DNA of 64,000 nucleotides, from the NCBI RefSeq assembly GCF_015477355.1, contig NZ_JADLRJ010000011.1:62001-126000 (forward strand), given 5' to 3'. Positions 25,568-36,940 of this stretch are shown here, one piece after another (positions within the stretch are counted from its first letter, which is position 1; each line of letters opens with the position of its first letter). The notes beneath the pieces were generated by a model. It did not search any database. It was not told the origin of the DNA and worked only from the letters and a program-made list of their open reading frames with translations. The stretch is from Nocardia blacklockiae. GTDB taxonomy: Bacteria; Actinomycetota; Actinomycetes; Mycobacteriales; Mycobacteriaceae. A program made the position numbers and the translations under genes.

Positions 25568-26070
25568 GTCCGACGGCCCGCTCCCGCAGTGTGGTGGGCC
25601 TGCACAAGGGCGGGGTCGCTGGAGGAATCGCAGGTTGTCCGCGTCCGCCTCGCGCAGGTCGTGGGACGGAATTGTGGATGGGATCGGCGCGAGATGTTTC
25701 AGGGGCGGCTCGCAGTGAATTCGGGAGATAGGCAGGTAGCGGGGTCACCATGCCGGGTGACGTATTTCCCGGCACGAGGACTCGGCTCCGGAGTACGGCA
25801 GGCGCGTGCAATGGCGCACGTGTCGGAGGCGGTGTCGGCACAACGGCGTGCGGCGCGCATCCGGGTTCGACCGGCCGTCCACACGGAACCTGCGCTGCGG
25901 CAGTGCCTTTCGGCGCGGCCGGAGCGCAACGACCTCCGCACCCGGTTCGTCCGGTGTGCACCTGCGTGGCGGTTCGCGCATCGCCGGCGTTGCGCGTGCC
26001 GTCGTTGTCATTCGGGGAGTGTGTGAGCGCTGGTAGGTGTCGGGGACAGGTGCGCATGTGGTGGGTGTGG
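25568..26070. other. non-coding stretch after the hydrolase gene
   Basis: About 500 bases with several overlapping open frames but none with protein-like composition. A hairpin is present at 25751-25774. No promoter or RNA gene recognised. Confidence 0.5.
25751..25774. terminator. weak hairpin
   Basis: TGCCGGG (25751-25757) and CCCGGCA (25768-25774) form a 7-base stem with a 10-base loop, about 185 bases past the hydrolase gene. It could end read-through transcription. Confidence 0.35.
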
Positions 26071-26095
26071 ATTCCGGCCAAAAGCATGCCGGAAT
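26071..26095. repeat. palindromic REP-like element
   Basis: ATTCCGGC (26071-26078) and GCCGGAAT (26088-26095) are perfect inverted arms around CAAAAGCAT. The string resembles short palindromic intergenic elements scattered in actinomycete genomes (recollection). It leads directly into the 26-bp tandem array. Confidence 0.5.
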
Positions 26096-26101
26096 GACGG
26101 G

Positions 26102-26269
26102 GAAGGGTTGCGCGACGGAACGACACGGAGGCGTTGCACGACCGAATGCCGGGGTGGTGTTGCGCGACAGAATGACAGGGAGGCGTTGCGCGACCGAATG
26201 CCGGGGAGGCGTTGCGCGACGGAAAGCCGGGGAGGCGTTGCGCGACGGAATGCCGGGGAGGCGTAGCTG
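26102..26269. repeat. 26-bp minisatellite, six and a half units
   Basis: Units at 26102, 26128, 26154, 26180, 26206 and 26232, each close to GAGGCGTTGCGCGACGGAAT plus GCCGGG, with a partial seventh. Unit identity rises toward the right end, typical of recent slippage. There are no spacers, so it is not CRISPR. It lies in the gap before the 3' end of the TerD-HNH gene. Confidence 0.85.
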
Positions 26270-26286
26270 TTGGGCGAGGGAGTTGC

Positions 26287-27903
26287 TCAGATGCGGGAGC
26301 CTTTTGTGCGGTTGCAGGAGCGGCAGAGGATTTGTAGGTTGGCCGCGCTGGTCGCGCCGCCGCGGCTGAGGGGGATGACGTGGTCGAATTCGAGGTAGTG
26401 GGTGGCGCCGCATTCGCCGCAGCGGCCGCCGTCGCGCTGCCAGACCTCGGCCTTGATCTCCGGGGGGATGGAGCGGCGGTCGCGGCGGCCGGGGGCGAGG
26501 GCGAGGCGTTTGGCGACGCGCAGCGCGCCTTCCATGGCGGCGGCGACCACCTCGGGGTCGGGCACCTCGAACTCGGCGCCCCCGCGCGCGGAGGTGGCGG
26601 AGATCGAGACGGTGCCCGCTCCCGCGGCGACGGAGACGATCCGGGACCACGGCAGCTCGACGCCCGCCTCCGGGCCCACGAACCGCATCTTCTTGTTCGA
26701 GCAGATCAGCCGTCCCGCAGTGCGTTTCGGTCCGCGCGCGAGTTGCCGGATCCGTACCGCGGGCACATCCACGTGCACCTGTTCCTCCGGGTCCAAATGC
26801 AGATCGGCGGCGCGCACGAGCGGTAGCTCACCGGCCCGCAGCCGGGCCAGCGCGTGCCCGCGGCGCAGGCGGTGGCGCAGCTCGTCGACCAGCGGCCCGG
26901 TCAGGCGCAGCGAGTCGACGGCCGCCTCGAAATCGTCGACGACCTCGGCGGTGACCTCGCCGTCCGCACCGGCGAACGCCGTCAGCCGCTCCAGCCACGC
27001 CAGGCCCGGCGCGCGCAGGGCGGCGCGGCCGGTGTCGACCTCGACGCGCCGGTAGCGCAGGGCCGTCCACAGGTCGTCCCAGGCGGGTGAGCGCGGTCCG
27101 TCGCCGGTGAGCACCCGCCACGCGCGGGCCCGCCAGCCGCGCAGATATTCCTCGATCTCGCCGGTGCACGCTCGGCAGGGCGCGGCCGCACCCAGCACGC
27201 GCCAGCCGCGCCGTCGCCCGCAGCGCGCGCAGGCTCGGGAGTCCGACGGGGGTGGCGGGGCGGTCGAGTCGGTCCACTCCGCGCCGTCCCACCAGCGCAG
27301 CACGGGCGCGCCGCCGGGATCCGGGTGCCAGTCGGCGCGGTCGGGTTCGGCTGGGGGAGGCCAGATTTCGCCGATCCGATCGTCGACCGTGGACCGGTGC
27401 AGCGAGAGCTGCCGGTCCGCCGCCACGCCGAATTCTTCGAAGAGTTCGGCGAGCCCGGCGCGGCCGGTGCCGCCCCCGCTGAACCACCAGTGCCCGTCCC
27501 GGCGCTCGAATTCCCCGAAGACCATGGCCCGCACGCCCGCCGGTGCCGCGACGTCGGCCCGCGCGACCAGCCCGGCCGCGTCCTCGACACTCACGGTCAG
27601 GCCCGGCACCTCGGCGAGGTCGCCGTCCAGCGAGCCGCCGACCAGGATGCGGGCCACCTCCGCCTCGGTGCGCGGCAGCGACACCGACAGTCGCGCCGTG
27701 CCGGGCTGCGGCTCCTGGTCCAGCGTGACCGCCTGCGACGGGTGCCGGGGCGCGTTGAAGAACACCGCGTCGCGACTCGAGCGCACCCGCCCCTCGGCGG
27801 ACAGCAGCAGGGCATGCGCGTGCACCGTGTGCTCCGAACGCCAGGAGAGCAGCACGGTCAGCAGCGAGGTCGGTACCGGCGTGGAGCCTCGGGTGCGTGT
27901 CAT
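26287..27903 (-). CDS. TerD-DUF2510-PH-like-HNH endonuclease fusion protein
   Basis: A 538-residue multidomain protein. Residues about 10-190 resemble TerD, a Ca-binding stress-protein domain (VRAMVFGEFERRDGHWWFSG). About 192-216 is a DUF2510 box (HPDPGGAPVLRWWDGAEWTD). Next come a Cys-rich knuckle (CARCGRRRG...PCRACTGE) and a PH/GRAM-like strand region (GRLICSNKKMRFVGPE). The C-terminus is an HNH nuclease: CGECGATHYLEFDHVIPLSR, then NLQILCRSCNRTKG, with all core residues present. Such Ter-linked nucleases are predicted defence or stress effectors. It is monocistronic or paired with pabAB; function inferred only. Confidence 0.75.
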   Translation of the reverse strand: MTRTRGSTPVPTSLLTVLLSWRSEHTVHAHALLLSAEGRVRSSRDAVFFNAPRHPSQAVTLDQEPQPGTARLSVSLPRTEAEVARILVGGSLDGDLAEVPGLTVSVEDAAGLVARADVAAPAGVRAMVFGEFERRDGHWWFSGGGTGRAGLAELFEEFGVAADRQLSLHRSTVDDRIGEIWPPPAEPDRADWHPDPGGAPVLRWWDGAEWTDSTAPPPPSDSRACARCGRRRGWRVLGAAAPCRACTGEIEEYLRGWRARAWRVLTGDGPRSPAWDDLWTALRYRRVEVDTGRAALRAPGLAWLERLTAFAGADGEVTAEVVDDFEAAVDSLRLTGPLVDELRHRLRRGHALARLRAGELPLVRAADLHLDPEEQVHVDVPAVRIRQLARGPKRTAGRLICSNKKMRFVGPEAGVELPWSRIVSVAAGAGTVSISATSARGGAEFEVPDPEVVAAAMEGALRVAKRLALAPGRRDRRSIPPEIKAEVWQRDGGRCGECGATHYLEFDHVIPLSRGGATSAANLQILCRSCNRTKGSRI

Positions 27904-27975
27904 CGTGGTCGGAAACTATGCCAGGGGGTGCCGACAAGACCGGAACGCGCTGGGCGCGGGCGGCTTCGGCTGCCC

Positions 27976-30141
<2,166 letters not shown>

Positions 30142-30292
30142 CGGGAGGACCGCCCCGGGGTGTCGTGCGCGGCCCCCGGGCGGCGGGTCGTGCTCATGCA
30201 GTCACCGTATCGGGTACCGGTGAACCGCCCGCACACCGCATTGATGGCGGATGCCTTCAGTTGCCCGGGGTGGCTCGTGCACAATGTGGGGC

Positions 30293-31348
30293 ATGTCTGT
30301 GGTGCAACCGGCCGAAGTGGATCGTGACGTCGTCGACTTCGCCATCGTCGGAAAATGGATGGATGAGCAGGGCCTGCCCGGCGGTGAGTTCGAGGACGTG
30401 ACGTCGCTGGGCGGCGGCACCCAGAACATCATGCTGCGATTCACCCGCGGCGGCCGCGACTATGTGCTGCGCCGCGGCCCGAAGCACCTGCGTCCCAAGA
30501 GCAACGACGTGATCCGGCGCGAGGCCCGGCTGCTCGGCGCGCTGACCGGCACCGGGGTGCGCGCGCCCGAGGTGATCGCGGCCTGTCCCGACGAGTCGGT
30601 GCTCGGCGCGGTCTTCTATCTGATGGAGCCGGTGACCGGGTTCAATCCGCAGACCGAGCTGCCCGCCCTGCACGCGGGTGACCCCGAGGTCCGGCGGCAG
30701 ATGGGCCTGTCGGCGGTGGAGGCGATCGCGCGGCTCGGCTCGCTCGACTATCAGGCGCTGGGGCTGTCCGACTACGGCAAGCCCGAGGGGTTCCTGGATC
30801 GGCAGGTGTCGCGCTGGCTGGGTGAGCTCGAGTCCTACAGTGCCAACGACGGCTACCCGGGTCCGGAGATCCCGGGCGTCCAGCAGGTCGGTGACTGGCT
30901 GGACCGCAACCGGCCCACCGACTGGCGGCCCGGCATCCTGCACGGCGACTGCCACCTGGCCAACATCATGTTCTCCTACGACGGGCCGCAGGTGGCGGCG
31001 CTGGTGGACTGGGAGATGTCCACGATCGGCGACCCGCTGCTGGACCTCGGCTGGCAGATCGCGACCCGCCCCGAGCCCGGCACCACGAAGGGCGCGCTGG
31101 TCGGCAAGCTCGGCGAGGTCGGCGGGCTGCCCAAGCCGGCCGAGATGATCGCGCACTACGGCCGGTTCTCCGATCGCGATCTGAGCGATGTCACCTGGTA
31201 CACCGTGCTGGCCTGCTTCAAGCTCGGCATCGTGCTGGAGGGCACGCACGCCCGCGCCTTCGCGGGCAAGGCGCCCAAGCAGGTCGGTGATTTCCTGCAC
31301 GCCATCACCCTCGAGCTGTTCGACATGGCCCGGGGATTGATGGAGTGA
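30293..31348 (+). CDS. aminoglycoside phosphotransferase (APH)-fold protein
   Basis: A 351-residue kinase-like protein of the phosphotransferase family that often accompanies acyl-CoA dehydrogenases. The nucleotide-binding part is SLGGGTQNIMLRFTRGGRDY; the Brenner motif LHGDCHLANIMF and metal motif VDWEMSTIGDPLLDLGW are complete, so it is probably an active kinase. Substrate unknown; antibiotic resistance should not be assumed. Start at MSVVQPAEVD (30293). Confidence 0.8.
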   Translation: MSVVQPAEVDRDVVDFAIVGKWMDEQGLPGGEFEDVTSLGGGTQNIMLRFTRGGRDYVLRRGPKHLRPKSNDVIRREARLLGALTGTGVRAPEVIAACPDESVLGAVFYLMEPVTGFNPQTELPALHAGDPEVRRQMGLSAVEAIARLGSLDYQALGLSDYGKPEGFLDRQVSRWLGELESYSANDGYPGPEIPGVQQVGDWLDRNRPTDWRPGILHGDCHLANIMFSYDGPQVAALVDWEMSTIGDPLLDLGWQIATRPEPGTTKGALVGKLGEVGGLPKPAEMIAHYGRFSDRDLSDVTWYTVLACFKLGIVLEGTHARAFAGKAPKQVGDFLHAITLELFDMARGLME

Positions 31349-31427
31349 CAGTGCCGCGACCGCATCTCGGCGTGATGTGGCGGTATCTCCGTGGAACGTG
31401 AGATCCCGCCAGGATAGGTTGGCGGGC

Positions 31428-32009
31428 ATGGCGATCGTTCCCGATGACAAAGACTGGACCTGGGTGCTGGCGAAGGCCTGTCCGGAGTGTGGCTTCGACG
31501 GTCCCGCGACCGGTTTCGAGCAGGTTCCCGGGCTGGTGCGGGAGGCGGCCGCGCGGTTCGCCGTCGTGCTGGAGCGGCCGGGCGTCGCGGTGCGGCCGGA
31601 CGACGCCACCTGGTCACCGCTGGAGTACGCGGCGCACGTGCGCGACGTGTGCCGCATCTTCACCCATCGCCTCGACATCGCCTCGGCGGGAACCGCAGCC
31701 GCGCCCGGCCCGGTGATCCCCGCCTACGACCGCACGGTGACCGTGGACGAGTCGGGCGTGCCGATGTTCGCCAACTGGGATCAGGACGCCACCGCCGACG
31801 CCGCGCGCTACGGCACCCAGGACCCGGCCATAGTGGCAGCCGAACTCGCGGCCGCCGTCGAAACCGCCTCCCGCGCATACGAATCCGTGCCCCCGTCGGC
31901 TCGCTCGCGCGCCGCCCGCCGCAGCAACGGCTCCGATTTCACCATCGATTCCATGTCCCGCTACTTCGCCCACGACCTCGTCCACCACCTCCACGACGTC
32001 CGAGCCTGA
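31428..32009 (+). CDS. DinB-like / mycothiol-dependent maleylpyruvate isomerase-fold protein
   Basis: A 193-residue four-helix protein. The first metal-ligand region is SPLEYAAHVRDVCRIFTHRL (His), and the C-terminus has SRYFAHDLVHHLHDV (His cluster), the pattern of DinB-fold metalloproteins, many of which use mycothiol in actinomycetes. CPECGF near the N-terminus is an extra Cys pair. Substrate unknown. It follows the APH-fold gene by 79 bases and may be co-transcribed. Confidence 0.7.
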   Translation: MAIVPDDKDWTWVLAKACPECGFDGPATGFEQVPGLVREAAARFAVVLERPGVAVRPDDATWSPLEYAAHVRDVCRIFTHRLDIASAGTAAAPGPVIPAYDRTVTVDESGVPMFANWDQDATADAARYGTQDPAIVAAELAAAVETASRAYESVPPSARSRAARRSNGSDFTIDSMSRYFAHDLVHHLHDVRA

Positions 32010-32039
32010 CCCTTCTCCCGAGCGGTTCGGGGTGGGCGA

Positions 32040-33230
32040 TCAGGTGCAGCGGAGCAGGGCTCGGTGGAGGTTGCGGGCTCGGGGGTCGTCGAGGACGGCG
32101 GTGCCGAGGCGGTTCATGACGTAGCCGAAGCCGAGACCGGTGGCGGGGTCCGCGAAGCCGCAGGAGCCGCCGTAGCCGGTGGTGCCGAAGGCGCGGTCGT
32201 CGGTGCCGAAACGGAAAGCGTCGCAGGACTTTCGGAAGCCGAGGTGATAGCGGCTGTGGGTGTGCAGAACCAGGTCGGCGGCCGGGATGTCGTCGGGGGT
32301 GTCGGCCGCGGCGATGCGGTCCAGCAGCGCGGTGTCGACGGGCAGTTCGCCGGTGCGGGCGGCCGCGGCCCCGTACACCCGGGCCAGCGCGCGGGCGGTG
32401 CCGACGCCGCCCGCGCCCGGGCTCTCCACGCCGAGGAACTCCCGGCTCGCGGCCCGGTGCGGTGCGCCGGTGCGGGGACTGCTCAGGGCCCGGTACGTCA
32501 GCCCGCGTTTGGTGTACAGCTGAATGCCGATGCGCCACGGCAACTCTCGCTCGTAGCGCAGCACATCCAGCCCGGTGGTGGCCGACAGCGTGGCGACCCG
32601 GTCGAGCGGTTCGTCCGCGGGCAGGCCGATGAAGAAGTCCAGGCCCAGCGGCCGCGCGAACTCCTCGGCGAAGACGCGGCCGAGGCTGCGCCGCCGCGGG
32701 TCGGTCCGGCGGATCAGCTCGCCCTGGTAGAGGCCCGCGGTGATGGGGTGGTAGCCGTGGCGGGCGCCGGTCCGCCAGATCGGTTGCTGCGCGGCGAGAA
32801 CCGCGGCGAGACCGTCCTGGTCGGCCATGTCGCGCAGACGCACCACCCGGTCGAGCACCGGCAGCCCGGCCCGGTGGTCGATCAGCTCCCGCACCGTCAC
32901 CGATTCCTTGCCGTGCGCGCCGAATTCGGGCCAGTAGCGGGACACCGGCTGCTCGTAGTCGAGCACGCCGCGCGAGACGGCGGCCGCGATCACGAAGGCG
33001 GCCATGCCTTTCGTGGAGGAGAACACCGGCGCCATCGTGTCGCGCTCCCACGGCACGCTCCGCCGCCGATCCCGGAACCCCGCCCACAGATCGACCACCG
33101 GCCGGCTCCCGGCGTACACCGCCACCGCGGCCCCGATCTCGCCGTGCCGGGCGAAGTTGCGCCGGAAGGCATCCGCCACGGGCTCGAAACCGGGCTCCAC
33201 GACTCCGTGCACGGTAGGCGACTCACTCAT
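32040..33230 (-). CDS. serine hydrolase of the beta-lactamase (class C/EstB) family
   Basis: A 396-residue protein with the S-x-x-K motif at S71-S-T-K74 (PVFSSTKGM), the Tyr motif in HGYHPITAGLYQGE, and a C-terminal GTTGYGGSCGFADPATGLGF, where a Gly replaces part of the usual H-x-G motif. No signal peptide, so probably a cytosolic esterase rather than an antibiotic beta-lactamase. The neighbour at 33525 is a second, distant member on the opposite strand. Confidence 0.8.
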   Translation of the reverse strand: MSESPTVHGVVEPGFEPVADAFRRNFARHGEIGAAVAVYAGSRPVVDLWAGFRDRRRSVPWERDTMAPVFSSTKGMAAFVIAAAVSRGVLDYEQPVSRYWPEFGAHGKESVTVRELIDHRAGLPVLDRVVRLRDMADQDGLAAVLAAQQPIWRTGARHGYHPITAGLYQGELIRRTDPRRRSLGRVFAEEFARPLGLDFFIGLPADEPLDRVATLSATTGLDVLRYERELPWRIGIQLYTKRGLTYRALSSPRTGAPHRAASREFLGVESPGAGGVGTARALARVYGAAAARTGELPVDTALLDRIAAADTPDDIPAADLVLHTHSRYHLGFRKSCDAFRFGTDDRAFGTTGYGGSCGFADPATGLGFGYVMNRLGTAVLDDPRARNLHRALLRCT

Positions 33231-33524
33231 GATCCGCCGATCCTACCGAGGCGGGCGGGCGCTCCTGTTCGTGGTGCGGAGCCTTCCGGGCCGAACATCC
33301 GACGGCTGTGGGCCTCGGCGGTGTTTCGGCACGAGTAGCGCTGTGGCGCAGACTCTTCGACGCGCTCGCCGCCGAGTTCGCCCAGGTGACGAGACGAGGC
33401 GAAGGGCGTGAGAACGGGCACCCGCCGTCGGTAGATGCGAGCGAGTGACGCGCCGGGCGATCGGCGGACCGGGGACGTCCATCCCGATGCGAGGGCGGCG
33501 GAGGGGAGTCGTAGGCTCGTGCGC

Positions 33525-34358
33525 GTGCGAGCGCTGGAGCAGATTCGGGAGTGGCCGGTTCGGCATGCCGCGGCGGGCGTGGTGACCGCCCGCGGCGTGG
33601 TCGGGGCGGAGGGCGACGGCGAGCGCGTCTTCGCGCTCGCCTCCGTGACCAAACCCCTTGTGGCGTATGCCGTTCTGGTGGCCGTCGAGGAGGGCGCCAT
33701 CGAACTGGACCAGCCCGCGGGCCCGCCGGGCTCGACGGTGCGCCACCTGCTGGCGCACACCTCCGGCCTGGCCTTCGACACCAACGTGATCATGGCCGAA
33801 CCGGGCGAGCGGCGCATCTACTCCAGCTCCGGATTCGAGGTACTCGCGCAGTTCGTCGCCGATCAGACGGGAATCGCCTTCGCCGAATATCTGCACGAGG
33901 CAGTATTCGAACCGCTCGAAATGAAATCGTCGGTGCTGACCGGTTCGGCCGGCCACGCGGCCCGCTCCTCGCTGCACGACACGCTGCGTTTCGCCGGAGA
34001 GTTGCTGGAGCCCACCTTGCTTTCGCCGCAAACGCTCGCCGAGGCCACCGAGGTGCAATTTCGCGAACGCAATGGGGTGCTTCCCGGTTACGGCTCGCAG
34101 CGACCCAATGATTGGGGTCTGGGATTCGAGATCCGGGACCATAAAACTCCGCATTGGACCGGTGCCGCCAACTCGCCGCGCACCTACGGCCACTTCGGGC
34201 AGTCCGGCACCTTCCTGTGGGTGGATCCGGACCTCCGGCTGGCCTGTGTGGCGCTCAGCGACGAAAACTTCGGGGACTGGGCGCGGGCGGTGTGGCCGAC
34301 CCTCAGCGACGCGGTGATCGCGGAAATACAGTCGTCACGCGACACGGCCGAAAAGTAA
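33525..34358 (+). CDS. serine hydrolase (beta-lactamase fold), short type
   Basis: A 277-residue protein with S-x-x-K in FALASVTKPLVAYAV, the Tyr motif in RRIYSSSGFEVLAQF, and HFGQSGTFLW as the H-x-G-type third motif. No signal peptide. Start is a GTG (33525) opening MRALEQIREWPV; an adjacent GTG at 33519 is equally possible, and the frame is open to an ATG at 33435. It is divergent from the first serine hydrolase. A role in ester or peptide cleavage is inferred; substrate unknown. Confidence 0.75.
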   Translation: MRALEQIREWPVRHAAAGVVTARGVVGAEGDGERVFALASVTKPLVAYAVLVAVEEGAIELDQPAGPPGSTVRHLLAHTSGLAFDTNVIMAEPGERRIYSSSGFEVLAQFVADQTGIAFAEYLHEAVFEPLEMKSSVLTGSAGHAARSSLHDTLRFAGELLEPTLLSPQTLAEATEVQFRERNGVLPGYGSQRPNDWGLGFEIRDHKTPHWTGAANSPRTYGHFGQSGTFLWVDPDLRLACVALSDENFGDWARAVWPTLSDAVIAEIQSSRDTAEK

Positions 34359-34452
34359 CACCCGTAACTTCGGGCACTCCAGTAAACTCGGGCAACGCAC
34401 CGGCTCGACGGGATGTTGGGGAAGACGTCCCACGTCGAAGCTGGAGGTACAG

Positions 34453-34986
34453 GTGCGCGCATCGAATCAGTTCGCTGACGCGACGGCTGGTGTCGTGTAC
34501 ATCCATGCGTCGCCGGCGGCGCTGTGCCCGCACATCGAGTGGAGTCTCTCCTCGACGTTGAAGGCGCCCGCGAAATTGCGCTGGACATCGCAGCCGGCCG
34601 CGCCCGGACAGCTGCGCGCCACCACCGACTGGGTGGGTCCGGTCGGCACGGGATCGAGGATTGCTACGGCTTTGCGAGCGTGGCCGGTGCTGCGTTTCGA
34701 AGTCACCGAGGATCCCAGTGAAGGCGTCGACGGCGAACGCTACAGTTTCGCCCCCGGACTGGGCCTGTGGCGCGGTGCCACGGGCGCCAACGGCGATGTG
34801 ATGGTGGGGGAAAATCGCCTGCGGGAAATAGTGCGGGTCGCGCGCGAGCGCGGCCGCCACACCCCGGCGGAGATCGCCGCCGAGATCGACCACGCCCTCG
34901 GCACCCCGTGGGACGACGAACTGGAACCCTTCCGCTGGGGCGGCGAGGGCGCCGAGGTCACCTGGCTACGCCGCGACGTCGGCTGA
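34453..34986 (+). CDS. DUF3145 family protein
   Basis: A 177-residue actinobacterial core protein of unknown function. The family opening RASNQFADATAGVVYIHASP and the CPHIEWSLSSTL segment are present, as is the Trp-rich C-terminus (EPFRWGGEGAEVTWLRRDVG). Start is GTG with GGAGG 6 bases upstream. It ends 33 bases from the convergent coiled-coil gene. Confidence 0.85.
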   Translation: MRASNQFADATAGVVYIHASPAALCPHIEWSLSSTLKAPAKLRWTSQPAAPGQLRATTDWVGPVGTGSRIATALRAWPVLRFEVTEDPSEGVDGERYSFAPGLGLWRGATGANGDVMVGENRLREIVRVARERGRHTPAEIAAEIDHALGTPWDDELEPFRWGGEGAEVTWLRRDVG

Positions 34987-35019
34987 GCGCACGGGCGGCA
35001 CGGAGTCCCTGTCCGGGGA

Positions 35020-35256
35020 TCAGGGCTCCGGCGGGCCGTCGCCGCGCAGCAGGCGCAACTCCTCGGCCATGGCGCGCATCTTCTCGCGCACCAGATGTTC
35101 GAGTTCGATGACCTCGTGCCGGATGGCGATCTGCTCGTACTGCATGAGGACGTAGTCGTCGTGGAGGCGGCGGTAGTCGTCGTGCGCCTGTTCCAGGGCG
35201 TCGTGCGCGGCGAGCAGGTCGGTGCGCATCTCGGCGAGCTGTTGTTCGGCGTCCAT
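35020..35256 (-). CDS. small coiled-coil protein
   Basis: A 78-residue, highly charged helical protein: MDAEQQLAEMRTDLLAAHDA to AMAEELRLLRGDGPPEP, with Leu/Met heptads over most of its length. I chose the ATG at 35256 with GAGGGGG upstream; the open frame to 35373 looks non-coding. It follows accD6 on the same strand. No family recognised. Confidence 0.6.
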   Translation of the reverse strand: MDAEQQLAEMRTDLLAAHDALEQAHDDYRRLHDDYVLMQYEQIAIRHEVIELEHLVREKMRAMAEELRLLRGDGPPEP

Positions 35257-35379
35257 GCGGTCCCCCTCGATGGTGCCGTGGTGTACGGACGCCTCGCAGC
35301 CTACGCGCGCGCGGTGCCCGCGGCGCGGCGACGGGCGGCCCGGATCGCTCCGGACCGCCCGCCCTTGTGCCACAACCGC

Positions 35380-36810
35380 TTACAGCGGGATGTTCTTGTT
35401 GTTGCTCGGCTTCGCCGGCGCGGAGGCCAAGGCGGCGGCGAGGGTGGAGCGGGTCTTGGCGGGGTCGATGACCTCGTCCACGACGCCGATGGCGAGCGCC
35501 CGGCCGACGCCGCCGGCGATGGCCTCGTGCTCGGCGGTGAGCCGCTCGATCAGCGCCTCGCGCTCCTCCTCCGGAGCCTTGGCGATGGCCTTCTTGTGCA
35601 GGATGCCGACCGCGGCCTTGGCGCCCATGACAGCCACCTCGGACTCCGGCCAGGCGTACACCGCCGTCGCGCCGAGCGAGCGGGCGTTCATGGCGATGTA
35701 GGCGCCGCCGTAGATCTTGCGGGTCACCAGGGTGACGCGCGGGACCTGGGCCTCGGCGAAGGCGTGCAGCAGCTTGGCGCCGCGGCGCACCACGCCCTCC
35801 CACTCCATGCCGACACCGGGCAGGTAGCCGGGCACATCGGTGACGACCACCAGCGGAATGCCGAAGGAGTTGCACAGCCGCACGAAACGCGCTGCCTTCT
35901 CGGCACTCTCGGAGGTGAGGCAGCCGCCCATGCGCAGCGGGTTGTTCGCGAGCACACCCACGGTGCGGCCGCCGAGACGACCCAGACCGGTGACGATGCT
36001 GCGCGCGTAGCCGCCCTGCAGCTCCTCGAACGAGGACTCGCCGTCGACATTGTCGAGCAGTTCGTGCAGGACGGGCTTGACGTCGTAGGCGCGCTTGGCC
36101 GACTCCGGCAGCATCGCCTTGAGGTCGACGTCGCCGTGCTCGGCGGCGACCAGGTCGAACTCGCCCTGTTCGGCGAACATCGACACCAGCTTGCGGCCGC
36201 GGTGCATGGCGTCGTCCTCGTCGTCGGCGACGATGTGGCAGACGCCGGACTTCTTGCCGTGCGTGACCGGGCCGCCCAGGGTCGCCATGTCGACGTTCTC
36301 GCCGGTCACCGAGCGCACCACGTCGGGGCCGGTGACGAAGATGCGGCCCTCGGGGGCCATGATCACGACGTCGGTGAGCGCGGGGCCGTAGGCGGCGCCG
36401 CCGGCGGCGAAGCCGACCACGACGGAGATCTGGGGTACCAGGCCCGACGCCCGGACCATGGCCTCGAAAACGGTGCCGACCGCGTGCAGCGCCTCGACAC
36501 CCTCGGCGAGACGGGCGCCACCGGAATGCCAGATGCCGACGACGGGGATCTTGGAGTCGATCGCGGTATCGATCGCGTCGACGATGTGCTTGCAGCCCTC
36601 GACACCCATGGCGCCGCCCATGACGGTGGCATCCGAGCAGTAGGCGACGGTGCGCACACCGTCGACCTCGCCGATGGCGGCCAGCACGCCGGACTTGTCG
36701 CGGGGGTGGAGGGGGAGGACGGTTCCGGGATCGAAGAAGCGCTGCAACCGACCCAGCGGATCACGGGGATCGGTGGTGGCGTCCGCCGCGGCGGGGGCCA
36801 TGATGGTCAT
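35380..36810 (-). CDS. accD6: acyl-CoA carboxylase beta subunit AccD6
   Basis: A 476-residue carboxyltransferase that makes malonyl-CoA for fatty and mycolic acid synthesis with an AccA3-type biotin subunit encoded elsewhere. It has the acyl-CoA oxyanion regions SGGARLAEGVEALHAVG and VVGFAAGGAAYGPALTD, and the biotin-side LVTRKIYGGAYIAMNARS. It is last in the FAS-II operon, 130 bases after the ketosynthase gene. Length fits AccD6. Its N-terminus lacks a zinc finger, as usual for AccD6. Confidence 0.9.
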   Translation of the reverse strand: MTIMAPAAADATTDPRDPLGRLQRFFDPGTVLPLHPRDKSGVLAAIGEVDGVRTVAYCSDATVMGGAMGVEGCKHIVDAIDTAIDSKIPVVGIWHSGGARLAEGVEALHAVGTVFEAMVRASGLVPQISVVVGFAAGGAAYGPALTDVVIMAPEGRIFVTGPDVVRSVTGENVDMATLGGPVTHGKKSGVCHIVADDEDDAMHRGRKLVSMFAEQGEFDLVAAEHGDVDLKAMLPESAKRAYDVKPVLHELLDNVDGESSFEELQGGYARSIVTGLGRLGGRTVGVLANNPLRMGGCLTSESAEKAARFVRLCNSFGIPLVVVTDVPGYLPGVGMEWEGVVRRGAKLLHAFAEAQVPRVTLVTRKIYGGAYIAMNARSLGATAVYAWPESEVAVMGAKAAVGILHKKAIAKAPEEEREALIERLTAEHEAIAGGVGRALAIGVVDEVIDPAKTRSTLAAALASAPAKPSNNKNIPL

Positions 36811-36940
36811 CGCGTTCTCTCCTCGAGTGAACTGGAGTCGCTGACGCGGCTGCGAATGTGGTTGCCGCGGTGGGGATTCCGCACGGGTTGTCCGTCGCTG
36901 GAATCCCCACCGGGGCCGCTGTGGAATTGACCGGTGCTAC

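Noticed and set aside
26102-26269. CRISPR array
   Set aside because: 26-base units abut with no spacers; minisatellite.
30293-31348. Aminoglycoside resistance gene
   Set aside because: The APH fold is shared by many metabolic kinases; nothing in sequence or context points to an antibiotic substrate.
32040-33230. Antibiotic beta-lactamase
   Set aside because: No signal peptide, and the motif set fits the EstB-type esterases of the class C fold better.
35095-36930. 611-residue plus-strand open frame
   Set aside because: Antisense shadow of accD6 and the small coiled-coil gene.
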